NCBI RefSeq assembly: GCF_016429215.1
Contig: NZ_JAELUH010000023.1
Coordinates: 1 to 64,000 of the forward strand
DNA length: 64,000 nt
Direction: 5' to 3'
DNA from: Herbaspirillum sp. ASV7
GTDB lineage: Bacteria > Pseudomonadota > Gammaproteobacteria > Burkholderiales > Burkholderiaceae_D
A program made the position numbers and the translations under genes. Positions within the stretch are counted from its first letter, which is position 1; each line of letters begins with the position of its first letter. The notes beneath the pieces were generated by a model. The model ran no database searches. It worked only from the letters and a program-made list of their open reading frames with translations, and was not told the origin of the DNA. Of the stretch, positions 47,518 through 56,574 are shown one piece after another.

Positions 47518-47856
47518 ATGCCCCAGATCGTTATCCTCCCCCATCCGGTCCTCTGCCCCGAAGGCTCGGTGATCGACGCCCCGGCCGGCAAGAGCCTGTG
47601 CGATGCGCTGCTGGACAGCGACATCGACATCGAGCACGCCTGTGAAAAGTCCTGTGCCTGTACCACTTGCCACGTGGTGATCCGCGAGGGATTCGAGACG
47701 CTCAACGAGCCCACCGACAAGGAAGAAGACCTGCTGGACATGGCCTGGGGCCTGGAAGCGACCTCGCGCCTGTCCTGCCAGGTGGTACTGGGTGAAGATG
47801 ACCTGACCGTCGAAATCCCCAAGTACACCATCAACCACGCATCCGAAAACCATTGA
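47518..47856 (+). CDS. fdx: [2Fe-2S] ferredoxin of the ISC system
   Basis: 112 residues, adrenodoxin-type ferredoxin. Cluster Cys at HACEKSCACTTCHVV (three Cys, near 42-51) and RLSCQVVLGEDDL near 88. It supplies electrons for cluster formation on IscU. RBS is weak (GACCCGAGAG). 44 bases after hscA. Confidence 0.95.
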   Translation: MPQIVILPHPVLCPEGSVIDAPAGKSLCDALLDSDIDIEHACEKSCACTTCHVVIREGFETLNEPTDKEEDLLDMAWGLEATSRLSCQVVLGEDDLTVEIPKYTINHASENH

Positions 47857-47892
47857 GCCGTACTGCCCCGGCAGTGCCGGCAGGAGCCAACC

Positions 47893-48087
47893 ATGAAATG
47901 GACTGATACCCAGCAGATCGCCGAGGAGCTCTACGACAGGTTTCCCAACATCGACCCCCGTACCATCCGCTTCACCGACCTGCATCGCTGGGTCATGGAG
48001 CTCGATGGTTTCGACGACGACCCCAACCGCTCCGGTGAGCGCATCCTGGAAGCTATCCAGGCGGCGTGGATTGTCGAGGCGGAGTGA
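47893..48087 (+). CDS. iscX: IscX (YfhJ), IscS-binding regulator
   Basis: 64 residues, typical length. 'MKWTDTQQIAEELYDRFPNI' opening, 'DPRTIRFTDLHRWVMELDGF' middle. It binds IscS and iron and tunes sulfur delivery. CAGGAGCC before the ATG. Last gene of the operon, before a bidirectional terminator. Confidence 0.95.
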   Translation: MKWTDTQQIAEELYDRFPNIDPRTIRFTDLHRWVMELDGFDDDPNRSGERILEAIQAAWIVEAE

Positions 48088-48103
48088 GCCCTGACTGACA
48101 ATG

Positions 48104-48136
48104 AAAAAACGCATCGATGTCGATGCGTTTTTTTTC
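48104..48136. terminator. Bidirectional terminator after iscX
   Basis: AAAAAACGCATCGA-TG-TCGATGCGTTTTTTTT, perfect 9-bp stem with A- and T-runs between convergent operons. Confidence 0.9.
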
Positions 48137-48154
48137 GGCTTCGGGGTATGCGGC

Positions 48155-49468
48155 CTAGATGAACAGGTTCGGAACTCCCTTGGTACCCGCAGCATATTGG
48201 GGAAAGATCTTTTCCAATGCGCCGTCGGTGATACGCATATGCCGCTCCGACAGCGCACACAGCACCGCGCGGAAATCGGTGGTGATGGCCAGGTCGCGGC
48301 CTTCGTTCAGGGCGGCCTGGTTCAGCCCCGGCCATTGGCCGTAGATCTTGCCGCCGCGCAGGTTGCCACCCATCAGCCACATGGCATTGCCGTGACCGTG
48401 ATCGGTACCGCCATTGCCGTTCTCGCGGAAGGTACGACCGAATTCCGACATCACCACGATGACCGTGTCATTGAAGGCCGGCCCCAGCTCCCTGGCCAGC
48501 GTGGCCAGGCCATCGGCCAGGGGCGCGAGGCGGCCGGCCAGCTGGCCCGTGCCATTGCCCTGGTTGATGTGGGTATCCCAGCCGCCTACGGCCAGGAAGG
48601 CCAGGCGGATGCGCGGGTCGTGGCGCATCAGGCGGCCCAGCCGGGCCGTGTCCAGGGACAGTCCATTGGGTAGCGGCGCGCCATTGTTGGCCATCTGCTG
48701 CTCCTGGCTGTTGATCTCGCTCATGAGCTCGCGCCGTGCCGCGATGCCGTCGCGGTAGGCCTTGGCCACGGCATCGTCGCCCTCATAGAGGGGCGCATAG
48801 GCCTGCATCATGCGCGGCTGGTCGATCAGGCCCGGGCGGGTGGCGGCGCGCCCGGTCTGCAGGTTGGCCACCACGTTGTGGCCGGCCAGGATGCGCGGCG
48901 TGGCATCGCCCACGTTGAGCGCCTGCAGCGGCGATTGCGCCGGCGGCAGGTAATCCATCACGCGGTTGAGCCAGCCGTCGCGGGTATTGTGCTGGCCGGG
49001 CGTGCCGGTTTCCATGTAATCCTGGGCCTCGAAGTGCGAGCGCGAGCCATCGGGGGAACCCGAGGCATGCACGAAGGCCAGCTGGCCGCTTTCCCAATAC
49101 GGCATCAGCGGTCGCAAGGCCGGATGCAGGCCGAAATAACCGGTCAGGTCGATGGCGCCATTGGCCTGGCCGGGAGGCGCCACGGCGATGCTGGGCCGGG
49201 CCCGGTAGTATTCCGGGTCGCCATGCGGCACCACCACGTTCATGCCATCGACCGCGCCGCGCAGGAACACCACGACCATGCGCGGCGCGCCATCACCGTT
49301 GGCATGCACGCGCGGGGCGGGGGAGCCATAGGCCAGCTTGGCCGGGGTGGCGCGACTGATGCTCTTGTCGCCCACGGGCGCGACGGCGCAACCGGATAGT
49401 CCGATCGGGACCAGGATGGCGCCGCTGCCGGCAGCGCCCAGGTAACGGATGAAATCACGACGGTTCAT
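48155..49468 (-). CDS. DUF1501 exported protein (sulfatase-like fold)
   Basis: 437 residues with a Tat-type signal: MNRRDFIRYLGAAGSGAILV. DUF1501 signatures: VVVFLRGAVDGMNVVVPHGD near residue 68, 'LALHPAL'-like FGLHPALRPLMPYWESGQLA near 112, and VMSEFGRTFRENGNGGTDHG near 355. These proteins occur in pairs with DUF1800 proteins, as here, and have a phosphatase/sulfatase-like fold of unknown substrate. The gene lies 22 bases after the DUF1800 gene on the same strand. Confidence 0.9.
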   Translation of the reverse strand: MNRRDFIRYLGAAGSGAILVPIGLSGCAVAPVGDKSISRATPAKLAYGSPAPRVHANGDGAPRMVVVFLRGAVDGMNVVVPHGDPEYYRARPSIAVAPPGQANGAIDLTGYFGLHPALRPLMPYWESGQLAFVHASGSPDGSRSHFEAQDYMETGTPGQHNTRDGWLNRVMDYLPPAQSPLQALNVGDATPRILAGHNVVANLQTGRAATRPGLIDQPRMMQAYAPLYEGDDAVAKAYRDGIAARRELMSEINSQEQQMANNGAPLPNGLSLDTARLGRLMRHDPRIRLAFLAVGGWDTHINQGNGTGQLAGRLAPLADGLATLARELGPAFNDTVIVVMSEFGRTFRENGNGGTDHGHGNAMWLMGGNLRGGKIYGQWPGLNQAALNEGRDLAITTDFRAVLCALSERHMRITDGALEKIFPQYAAGTKGVPNLFI

Positions 49469-49490
49469 GGGACTCTCTCTGGCCGATGGA

Positions 49491-51050
49491 TCAGCGTTTC
49501 ATGAAATCAGGACTGCCCAGGATCAGGCCGGCCTGCACATTCTCGGGCGCCCCGGCGATCTTGGCAGCCGCCTGCGCCGAGATGGCCGGGCCCAGCGTGC
49601 CCAGCAACTGGCGTGGGTCGACCGGCCGGGCGTCGGCATTGGAGGGCGCTGGCTCGCCCTCGGCGCGGGCAATGGGCGACTTGCCGTTGACCAGGTTGCC
49701 GGCGAAGTTGATCCGGCGCAGCAGCGCGTCGGGATTCAACCAGGCGGCTTCCGAATACTTGTAGCCCTCGGGGGTGAGCCAGCCATACAGCGGCATGCCG
49801 AACTGGCCCAGTGCGCCATTGACCGGTTTCGCATTCCTCACGGGAATGTCACTGGCGCGCAGCGCCGAGACCACGAACTGGTAGGGCGTCTTGAATTGCG
49901 TCTGGTAATTGCTGCGGGCCCAGAATTGCGGGCTGTCAAAGAGTGTCTGCAGCACCGCGCGCAGGTCACCCTGCGTGGCCAGGAATTTCTGCGTGAGTCG
50001 CTGCACCAGCACCGGGTCAGGCTGGTCGGAGACGAAGTACTGCACCAGCTGGGTCGAGATGAAGCGCGCCGTAGAGGGGTGATTGGCCAGGATGTCGAGC
50101 GCGGCTTCGCCCTCCTGATAACCCCTGGCCGCCAGCGGACGGCCCAGAAACACCTTGGGCGCATTGTCGTGGCGCTGGGCGGCGAAGGCGAACGGCGCCG
50201 CGCCGGCCTTCATGGCGTTGACATCGATGGTCCAGCCCGAGAGGATGCGCGCCAGCGTGACCACGTCACTCTGCTGGTAGCCACCATCCACCCCCAGCGT
50301 GTGCAGCTCCATCAGCTCGCGCGCGTAGTTCTCGTTCAAGCCCTTGAAGCGGCCCCGCGCCCCCGGCGTGCCGGCGCCGCTGGAGAGCCAGTTGTCGAGG
50401 TAGTACAGCATTGCCGGATGATGCGCCACCGCCCCCAGCAGGTCGCGGAAGTGCCCCAGCGCATAGGGACGGATGGCGTTCTTCTCGTAGTCGCCGACCC
50501 AGTAGCGCACCCATTCCTTGCCTTCGAAGATGTTGAAGTGGTTGGCCCAGAATTCGGTCATCACTTCTTCCAGCTGGCGCGGGCTTTCGGTGGCCTGCAA
50601 CAGCCGGGCCGTGTGGAACTGCGGCGTCAGCTCGCGCGGTGCGCGTTGCCGTGCGGCCTGCTTGACGTCCTTGTCGGCCTCCTTGTCGATGGAGGGTGGG
50701 CCATAGTCGACGAACAATTGCGACGGCGTCATCTGCAAGCCCGGCAAGGCCGCCAGCCGCGCCTGCAGGTCCGCCGGCAGGGGGATGCGTTCAGGATGCA
50801 GCTGCTGCTCGATGTAGCGTTTCACGCCCATCTGCTGGACCTGTTCCAGGTCGCCCGGCCGCGGGCCGTAGGCCAGCCGGTTCAGCACGTGCAGGGCGCG
50901 CTCCTGCTCCGACAGTGGTGCCGCAGCTGCGGTTGCTGCGGCCGGCGTGGCGGCCTGGGCCAGGCCGCTGGCCAGCAGCACCAGCAACAGGGCGCGACGA
51001 GCACGCACTACGCCCAGGGTGGGGGGGATCAATTGGCGAAACGGGCGCAT
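49491..51050 (-). CDS. DUF1800 exported protein
   Basis: 519 residues from ATG 51050 (MRPFRQLIPPTLGV); 36 codons of upstream open frame look like non-coding leader. Signal peptide ARRALLLVLLASGLAQA-ATP. DUF1800 signatures: 'ALHVLNRLAYGPRPGDLEQV' near residue 50, 'FWANHFNIFEGKEWVRYWVG' near 165, 'NENYARELMELHTLGVDGGY' near 240 and a C-terminal 'EASWLNPDALLRRINFA'. Always found with DUF1501; function unknown. First gene of the pair. Confidence 0.9.
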   Translation of the reverse strand: MRPFRQLIPPTLGVVRARRALLLVLLASGLAQAATPAAATAAAAPLSEQERALHVLNRLAYGPRPGDLEQVQQMGVKRYIEQQLHPERIPLPADLQARLAALPGLQMTPSQLFVDYGPPSIDKEADKDVKQAARQRAPRELTPQFHTARLLQATESPRQLEEVMTEFWANHFNIFEGKEWVRYWVGDYEKNAIRPYALGHFRDLLGAVAHHPAMLYYLDNWLSSGAGTPGARGRFKGLNENYARELMELHTLGVDGGYQQSDVVTLARILSGWTIDVNAMKAGAAPFAFAAQRHDNAPKVFLGRPLAARGYQEGEAALDILANHPSTARFISTQLVQYFVSDQPDPVLVQRLTQKFLATQGDLRAVLQTLFDSPQFWARSNYQTQFKTPYQFVVSALRASDIPVRNAKPVNGALGQFGMPLYGWLTPEGYKYSEAAWLNPDALLRRINFAGNLVNGKSPIARAEGEPAPSNADARPVDPRQLLGTLGPAISAQAAAKIAGAPENVQAGLILGSPDFMKR

Positions 51051-51424
51051 GGATGAGCCTCGCAGTATCGAAATTTGTGGAGGCCAGTATGGACAATGGC
51101 CGCAGCGCCCGCTGTAAGAAAGTGTAATGCGCAATGCGCACCGGGCGGATGCCGGCATAACGCGAGGTGATCGATTTTGGTTGTCATGCCGACGTCGTCA
51201 GCTGAACAAAACTTCTCTTGCACGATACCAAAGTTGCCAGGCTGGCTACGCTTATTCAGTCCGCCGTTATCTGCGTGCTAACGCAAGCTGGATATTTCTC
51301 GATTTTTCAGATGATTCTTATGCGCCGGATCTCATTGCTCGCTCAAAATAGCGCGTTTGAAAAATCGGCTCATCCGCCCAAGCAAGGTGCGGCAGTTCGC
51401 CGAACCAGAGGATAGGGACGCAGC
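51051..51424. other. Divergent intergenic region
   Basis: 374 bases between the DUF1800 and LuxR-type genes. Nothing convincing: the right part is AT-richer (near 51290-51320) and may hold the response-regulator promoter, but no -35/-10 pair or repeat is clear. Confidence 0.35.
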
Positions 51425-52141
51425 ATGACATGGACACCGGCATCGGCGATGCGTATCGCCCTGCTCGACGATCACGCGGTGGTGCGCTATGGCCTGGCCA
51501 TGCGCCTGGCCGAGGAGCCGGACCTGGACGTGGTGGGCGCTTTCGCCACCAGCAAGGAACTGATGGCGGCATTGCGTACGGTGCAGGCCGATCTGCTGCT
51601 CATCGACTATGCGCTGGGCAGCAACGACATCGATGGCCTGAACCTGATCCGGGCGCTGCGGGTGCGTTTCCCGCGCAGCAAGATCCTGGTCGCCTCGGCA
51701 CATCACAACCCAGCCACCGTGGCCCTGGCGATGAAGGCCGGGGCGGGCGGCTTCGTGGGCAAGTCGCAGGAGCTGGACGAACTGATCCTGGCCGTGCGCG
51801 CAGTGGGGCGCGGGCGCCAGTACCTCAATGTGGCCATGGTGGCGGCGCTGTCCTCCATGCAGCAGGCCGAGTCCGGCGCCGGCCAGTCCGGCGGCACTCA
51901 TCGCCTCGGTGGCAGCGCGCCGCCCGCCAGCCGGGCACTGTCCGAGCTGTCCAGCCTGTCGCCGCGTGAGCGCGAAGTCCTGCGCTGTTGCCTGGAAGGC
52001 TTGTCGGTCACGGAAATCGCCGAGAAGTTCACGCGCAGCGTCAAGACCATCAGCGGCCAGAAGCAGTCGGCCTTGCGCAAGCTGGGCGTGCGCAGCGACC
52101 ACGAACTTTTCAAGATTGCCTATCACATCAAGGACCTGTAG
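51425..52141 (+). CDS. LuxR/NarL-type response regulator
   Basis: 238 residues from ATG 51425; ATG 51449 is a possible alternative. Receiver domain: acidic pair in IALLDDHAVVRYGL, phospho-Asp in LLLIDYALGSNDIDG near residue 61, Lys in GFVGKSQELDE near 112. A Gly/Ser/Ala linker leads to a LuxR HTH: LSPREREVLRCCLEG and IAEKFTRSVKTISGQKQSAL near 200-220. The build resembles EvgA/BvgA-class regulators. The next gene encodes a receiver-HPt protein, and no histidine kinase is adjacent. Confidence 0.9.
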   Translation: MTWTPASAMRIALLDDHAVVRYGLAMRLAEEPDLDVVGAFATSKELMAALRTVQADLLLIDYALGSNDIDGLNLIRALRVRFPRSKILVASAHHNPATVALAMKAGAGGFVGKSQELDELILAVRAVGRGRQYLNVAMVAALSSMQQAESGAGQSGGTHRLGGSAPPASRALSELSSLSPREREVLRCCLEGLSVTEIAEKFTRSVKTISGQKQSALRKLGVRSDHELFKIAYHIKDL

Positions 52142-52177
52142 AGCAGGCCATGCAGTACATCAGAGGAGGGAAGAAAC

Positions 52178-52867
52178 ATGACGAGTAGCAGCGCGCCCCA
52201 GGTCTTGCTGGTGGACGATTCGGCAACGATACGGCAGGCCATCGGCAATCGCCTGCAGGCCATGGGTTGCCTGGTCCACAGGGTGGTCGATGGCGCCGCC
52301 GCGCTGGCAGCGATACGTGCGCAGACCTATGGCCTGGTGCTGCTGGATTGCTACCTGCCCGACATGCTCGGCCATGAGGTGGCGCAGCAGGTGCGGATGA
52401 TGGAGTCGGCCGAGCCGCAACGTCCCTATACCCCGCTGATCGGTATCTCGGCCGAATCCGATCCGGCCCATGTGCGCCTATGTCTGGAGAAGGGCATGGA
52501 TGGCATGCTGGGCAAGCCGCTGCAAAGCGAGGCATTGCGCAAGATGCTGGCGTTGTGGTGCGACCATGAGTGGCCCGATGCCGGCACGCAGACATCTTCC
52601 TGCGAGCGCGCCGGCGAGGATCTGCAGCAGCTGTTCCTGCGTACCTCGCAATATGATCTGCAGGCCTTGCGCGCTGCGCACACCGGTTCCGACCTGGCTG
52701 TCATGGCGCAACTGGTGCACCGCATGAAGGGCGCCGCGCTGACCATGCAGCGCGCCGAGATCGTGGCCTTGCTGGAATGTGTCGAAGAAGCCCTGCGCAC
52801 CGGCGCCGACGGCCTGGACTCCATCCCGCTGCTGCTGGTGTCGCTGGGACGGATCCTCGAGGTCTGA
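52178..52867 (+). CDS. Receiver-HPt phosphorelay protein
   Basis: 229 residues from ATG 52178 with AGAGGAGGGAAG before it. Residues ~8-125 are a receiver: VLLVDDSATIRQAI, phospho-Asp in LVLLDCYLPDMLGHEV near 52, 'MDGMLGKPLQSEAL' with the Lys near 111. The C-terminal ~90 residues are an HPt domain with the His in LVHRMKGAALTM near 185. This order is the C-terminal part of hybrid kinases such as BvgS/EvgS, here without kinase core or sensor. It lies 36 bases after the LuxR-type regulator, probably passing phosphate to it from a distant kinase (inference). Confidence 0.88.
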   Translation: MTSSSAPQVLLVDDSATIRQAIGNRLQAMGCLVHRVVDGAAALAAIRAQTYGLVLLDCYLPDMLGHEVAQQVRMMESAEPQRPYTPLIGISAESDPAHVRLCLEKGMDGMLGKPLQSEALRKMLALWCDHEWPDAGTQTSSCERAGEDLQQLFLRTSQYDLQALRAAHTGSDLAVMAQLVHRMKGAALTMQRAEIVALLECVEEALRTGADGLDSIPLLLVSLGRILEV

Positions 52868-52878
52868 CGCCCAGGGCT

Positions 52879-53340
52879 TCAGGCGCCGATCCAGGGCAGG
52901 CCGGCCTTGCACCAGCCTTCCACGGTCTTGCGGTGGCCGGCGGCGTCCTTGTTGCCCTCGAAACCTTCGAGGATGTCGAAGCACTGGCTGAAGCCGTGGT
53001 CGGTGGCCAGCTTGGCGGCGTGCTTGGAACGCACACCGGAGCGGCACAGGAACAGCAGGATGTCATCCGGGTTGGCCACTTCCTTCAACTGTTCCAGGAA
53101 CAGCGCGTTGGGCTTGCCCTCCGGGTAGAGATTCCATTGCACCGCCAGGTGCTGGCCGGCCGGGATCTGCACGATGCCTACCCAGTCGCGTTCGGCCCGG
53201 GTGCGTACGTCGACCAGCTTGACGGCGGCATTGCCTTCGATCAGCGCCAGCGCTTCCTGGGGCGTGACGGCGCCGCGGTAGGGGAGCTGGCCGGTGCGGG
53301 CACGGTCGGCAGCGGTGGCGAGGATGTCTTGGTGGCTCAT
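52879..53340 (-). CDS. Rhodanese-like sulfurtransferase
   Basis: 153 residues from ATG 53340 (MSHQDILATAADRARTGQL); a 30-codon extension to 53430 would enter the glnA upstream region. Single rhodanese domain: 'VKLVDVRTRAERDWVGIVQI' near residue 45, and the active-site loop LFLCRSGVRSKHAAKLA near 100 with the catalytic Cys. It moves sulfane sulfur in the cytoplasm. Convergent with the receiver-HPt gene (11 bases). Confidence 0.88.
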   Translation of the reverse strand: MSHQDILATAADRARTGQLPYRGAVTPQEALALIEGNAAVKLVDVRTRAERDWVGIVQIPAGQHLAVQWNLYPEGKPNALFLEQLKEVANPDDILLFLCRSGVRSKHAAKLATDHGFSQCFDILEGFEGNKDAAGHRKTVEGWCKAGLPWIGA

Positions 53341-53527
53341 GAGGGTTCTCTTTGTCAGAACGTTGTCAAAATGAAAACTGCAAATTGAAACCGGGAAGTG
53401 TGCTTGCCCAGGAGGTGAAACTTTAAACAATTTTTCCAGCCCGGTGCAGGATCGCGATCAAGTGCCACGATGCCCCAAGACGGCGCAAGCACCAAAATAG
53501 GGCGTTTCATATGAAAAATCCAAAATC

Positions 53528-53544
53528 TGCATTATTATGGTGCG
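53528..53544 (+). promoter_or_regulatory. NtrC binding site 1
   Basis: TGCATTATTATGGTGCG is a near match to the NtrC consensus TGCACYAnnnTGGTGCA. It lies ~150 bases upstream of the expected sigma-54 start point and 29 bp from site 2 (centre to centre), about three helical turns. Confidence 0.75.
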
Positions 53545-53556
53545 TATATTGTAAAA

Positions 53557-53573
53557 TGCACTGAAATAATGCA
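53557..53573 (+). promoter_or_regulatory. NtrC binding site 2
   Basis: TGCACTGAAATAATGCA, perfect outer arms TGCA/TGCA and strong left half, enhancer-like position about -120. Confidence 0.75.
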
Positions 53574-53661
53574 TTCCTTCGGCATTCCTGCACTGTAGGG
53601 GAAGGCCGTCTGGCCGCCTGCTCCCTAAAATATTCCATAATTGCCGCCCCTGAAAGGTTGG

Positions 53662-53677
53662 TGGCATGGAATCTGCT
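53662..53677 (+). promoter_or_regulatory. glnA: Sigma-54 (-24/-12) promoter of glnA
   Basis: TGGCATGGAATCTGCT: the invariant GG and GC are 10 bases apart and 9 of 11 defined consensus positions (TGGCAC-N5-TTGCW) fit. With the two upstream NtrC sites this is a full nitrogen-regulated promoter. Confidence 0.82.
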
Positions 53678-53789
53678 ATCATCCGCGACTGAGTTCGGCG
53701 CAAGACCGTTGTATCAAATGCAAAGATCCAGTCGCAGAAAACGGCTCAACACCCCAATTTATACTACTTCCTCGTTTTAGGAGATTCGC

Positions 53790-55205
53790 ATGGCAAGGAC
53801 GGCCGCAGAGGTTTTGAAGATGGTGAAGGACAACGAAGTCAAGTTTGTCGACTTCCGTTTCGCTGACACCCGTGGCAAGGAACAGCACGTTTCCGTGCCG
53901 GTTTCGCATTTCGACATCGACAAGTTCGAATCCGGTCACGCCTTCGATGGTTCGTCGATCGCCGGCTGGAAGGGTATCGAAGCCTCCGACATGCTGCTGA
54001 TTCCGGATCCGAACACCGCCAACATCGACCCGTTCATGGAAGAGACCACCCTCTTCATGCAATGTGACGTGATCGAGCCGTCCGACGGCAAGGGCTACGA
54101 CCGTGATCCGCGCTCCATCGCCAAGCGCGCTGAAGCCTACCTGAAGTCCTCCGGCCTGGGCGACACCGCCTACTTCGGCCCGGAACCCGAATTCTTCATC
54201 TTCGACGGCGTGCGTTGGGGTGCTGACATGTCCGGCTCCTTCGTCAAGATCGATTCCGAAGAAGCTTCCTGGAGCACCGGCGCCAAGATCGAAGGCGGCA
54301 ACTCCGGCCACCGTCCGGCGGTCAAGGGCGGCTACTTCCCGGTTCCCCCGGTCGACAGCTTCCAGGACATGCGTTCGGAAATGTCCCTGATCCTGGAATC
54401 CATGGGTATCCCCGTCGAAGTGCACCACCACGAAGTGGCCGGCGCTGGCCAGAACGAACTGGGCACCAAGTTCTCGACCCTGGTCGAGCGCGCTGACTGG
54501 ACCCAGACCCTGAAGTACGTGATCTGGAACGTCGCCCACACCTACGGCAAGACTGCCACCTTCATGCCCAAGCCCCTGGTCGGCGACAACGGCTCCGGCA
54601 TGCACGTGCACCAATCCGTCTGGAAGGATGGCAAGAACCTGTTCGCAGGCGACGGCTACGCCGGTCTGTCGGAATTCGCGCTGTACTACATCGGCGGCAT
54701 CATCAAGCACGCCAAGGCACTCAACGCGATCACCAACCCTGGCACCAACTCCTACAAGCGTCTGGTCCCCGGTTTCGAAGCCCCGGTCAAGCTGGCCTAC
54801 TCGGCCCGTAACCGTTCGGCCTCGATCCGTATCCCCCACGTCGCCAACCCGAAGGGCCGTCGTATCGAAACCCGCTTCCCGGATCCCCTGGCCAACCCGT
54901 ACCTGTGCTTCTCGGCGCTGCTGATGGCCGGTCTGGATGGCGTGCAGAACAAGATCCACCCGGGCGAAGCCGCGACCAAGGACCTGTACCACCTGCCGCC
55001 GGAAGAAGACAAGCTGATCCCGACCGTGTGCTCCTCGCTGGATGAAGCGCTGGAACACCTGGACAAGGACCGCGAGTTCCTGACCCGTGGTGGCGTGTTC
55101 AGCGACAGCATGATCGACGCTTACATCGACCTGAAGATGCAGGAAGTCACGCGTTTCCGCATGACCACCCATCCGATCGAATTCGACATGTACTACTCGC
55201 TGTAA
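53790..55205 (+). CDS. glnA: Glutamine synthetase type I
   Basis: 471 residues (E. coli 469). Makes glutamine from glutamate, ammonium and ATP as a dodecamer. Signatures: '[19 protein letters not shown]' near 50, '[11 protein letters not shown]' near 130, '[20 protein letters not shown]' near 210, '[18 protein letters not shown]' near 270, '[11 protein letters not shown]' near 345, and the adenylylation Tyr in [10 protein letters not shown] near 400. Preceded by TTTTAGGAG. First gene of glnA-ntrB-ntrC, under nitrogen control by the upstream sites; a terminator follows, so ntrBC expression may be partly separate. Confidence 0.98.
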   Translation: MARTAAEVLKMVKDNEVKFVDFRFADTRGKEQHVSVPVSHFDIDKFESGHAFDGSSIAGWKGIEASDMLLIPDPNTANIDPFMEETTLFMQCDVIEPSDGKGYDRDPRSIAKRAEAYLKSSGLGDTAYFGPEPEFFIFDGVRWGADMSGSFVKIDSEEASWSTGAKIEGGNSGHRPAVKGGYFPVPPVDSFQDMRSEMSLILESMGIPVEVHHHEVAGAGQNELGTKFSTLVERADWTQTLKYVIWNVAHTYGKTATFMPKPLVGDNGSGMHVHQSVWKDGKNLFAGDGYAGLSEFALYYIGGIIKHAKALNAITNPGTNSYKRLVPGFEAPVKLAYSARNRSASIRIPHVANPKGRRIETRFPDPLANPYLCFSALLMAGLDGVQNKIHPGEAATKDLYHLPPEEDKLIPTVCSSLDEALEHLDKDREFLTRGGVFSDSMIDAYIDLKMQEVTRFRMTTHPIEFDMYYSL

Positions 55206-55223
55206 TCGAATCCGGGTTTGATG

Positions 55224-55253
55224 AAAAAGGGGAAGCTTGCTTCCCCTTTTTTT
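55224..55253 (+). terminator. Terminator after glnA
   Basis: AAAAAGGGGAAGC-TTGC-TTCCCCTTTTTTT, directly after glnA and before ntrB. Explains high glnA versus low ntrBC expression as in other enteric-type operons. Confidence 0.85.
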
Positions 55254-55314
55254 ATGCGTCGGCGCCGCCGGCTCCAGGTGGCGGGGCGCGCCCGAAACTT
55301 GCTAGTCATCGGGC

Positions 55315-56436
55315 ATGAAGACACCGCGACATGACATGAATCCAGGCTTATCCCCATCCGCCATGAAGACACCTTTTCCCTCGCTCGACGGCCTGGACCT
55401 GCTGGCCTCGGCCGTGATCATCCTCGATGCACAGGGCGGCATCGTCTATGCCAATGCCGCTGCCGAGAACCTGCTGGAGAGTTCCTTCAAGGTGCTCTCG
55501 CAACAGAAGCTCTCCGAGCTCTTCCTTAATGGCAAGGAGCTGTCGGCGCTGTTCTACCAGGCCATCGAACACCAGTTCGCCGACAAGCGCCTGGACTTGG
55601 TGCTGGAGCGCGCCAACCGCGAGCCGCTGCAGGTCCATACCATCGTCACTCCGCTGGACAACCCCGACATGCCGGTGCTGCTGGAGCTGCGCGAGAACGT
55701 GCAGCAACTCAAGCTGGACCGCGAAGAGCGCATGTTCGACCAGAGCCAGGCCAACAAGGAACTGATCCGCAACCTGGCTCACGAGATCAAGAATCCGCTG
55801 GGCGGTATCCGTGGCGCGGCACAGCTGCTGGAGCTGGAACTGCCCGAGCGCCACCTGAAGGAATTGCGTGAATATACCCAGGTCATCATCAAGGAAGCCG
55901 ACCGCCTGCAGACCCTGGTCGATCGCCTGCTGGCGCCGCACCGCCATCCGCACATCGTCGGCGACGTCAACATCCACGAAGTCTGCGAGCGCGTGCGCAG
56001 CCTGGTGATGGCCGAGTTTCCGCAGGGGCTGAGCATCCAGCGCGACTATGACCTCTCCATTCCCGAATTCCGGGGCGACAAGGAGCAGCTGATCCAGGCG
56101 GTACTGAACATCGTCCACAACGCGGCCCAGGCATTGGCCGACCGCATCCGTGCGGGAGATGCCGAGCTGATCCTGCGCACCCGCGTGTCCCGCCAGGTGA
56201 CGCTATCCAAGGTCAGATACCGGCTGGCACTAGACTTGCATATCATCGATAACGGTCCGGGTATTCCCCCAGACATCCAGGAAAGGATCTTCTATCCCCT
56301 GGTGTCGGGTCGGGAAGGTGGTAGCGGACTGGGGCTGACCCTGGCGCAGACCTTCGTGCATCAGCACATGGGCGTGATCGAATGCGACAGCCGGCCGGGT
56401 TGTACCGATTTCAGAATACTTATACCGCTGCCGTGA
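55315..56436 (+). CDS. glnL: Nitrogen regulation sensor kinase NtrB
   Basis: 373 residues from ATG 55315; ATG 55363 (357 residues) is closer to the E. coli length of 349, and neither has a strong ribosome site. A cytoplasmic kinase that phosphorylates NtrC under nitrogen limitation and is checked by PII. N-terminal PAS-like domain (LASAVIILDAQGGIVYANAA), H-box NLAHEIKNPLGGIRGAAQLL near 160, N-box LIQAVLNIVHNAAQALAD near 262, and G-boxes IIDNGPGIPPDIQERIF and GGSGLGLTLAQTFV. Confidence 0.95.
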   Translation: MKTPRHDMNPGLSPSAMKTPFPSLDGLDLLASAVIILDAQGGIVYANAAAENLLESSFKVLSQQKLSELFLNGKELSALFYQAIEHQFADKRLDLVLERANREPLQVHTIVTPLDNPDMPVLLELRENVQQLKLDREERMFDQSQANKELIRNLAHEIKNPLGGIRGAAQLLELELPERHLKELREYTQVIIKEADRLQTLVDRLLAPHRHPHIVGDVNIHEVCERVRSLVMAEFPQGLSIQRDYDLSIPEFRGDKEQLIQAVLNIVHNAAQALADRIRAGDAELILRTRVSRQVTLSKVRYRLALDLHIIDNGPGIPPDIQERIFYPLVSGREGGSGLGLTLAQTFVHQHMGVIECDSRPGCTDFRILIPLP

Positions 56437-56574
56437 GCCCATGGCCGCAGGCGGCGCGCCAAAGCCGGAATGACGGAAGGCATCCCGTCATCATGGGGGC
56501 TGCGGACGGGGCGCCAGAAGTGCCTTGGCTCGCGGGAGCTTTAACAGCAAGACCAACGCAGGAAGAAGTTATTT

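Larger units (their letters stand above)
53341..53789. other. Regulatory region of the glnA operon
   Basis: 449 bases between the divergent rhodanese gene and glnA. It holds two NtrC-type sites, a -24/-12 promoter and, after this, a ~110-base leader. A sigma-70 promoter is expected from work on the glnAntrBC operon of Herbaspirillum seropedicae (two oppositely regulated promoters, from memory); CATAAT at 53637-53642 is one candidate -10, with a poor -35. Confidence 0.6.
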
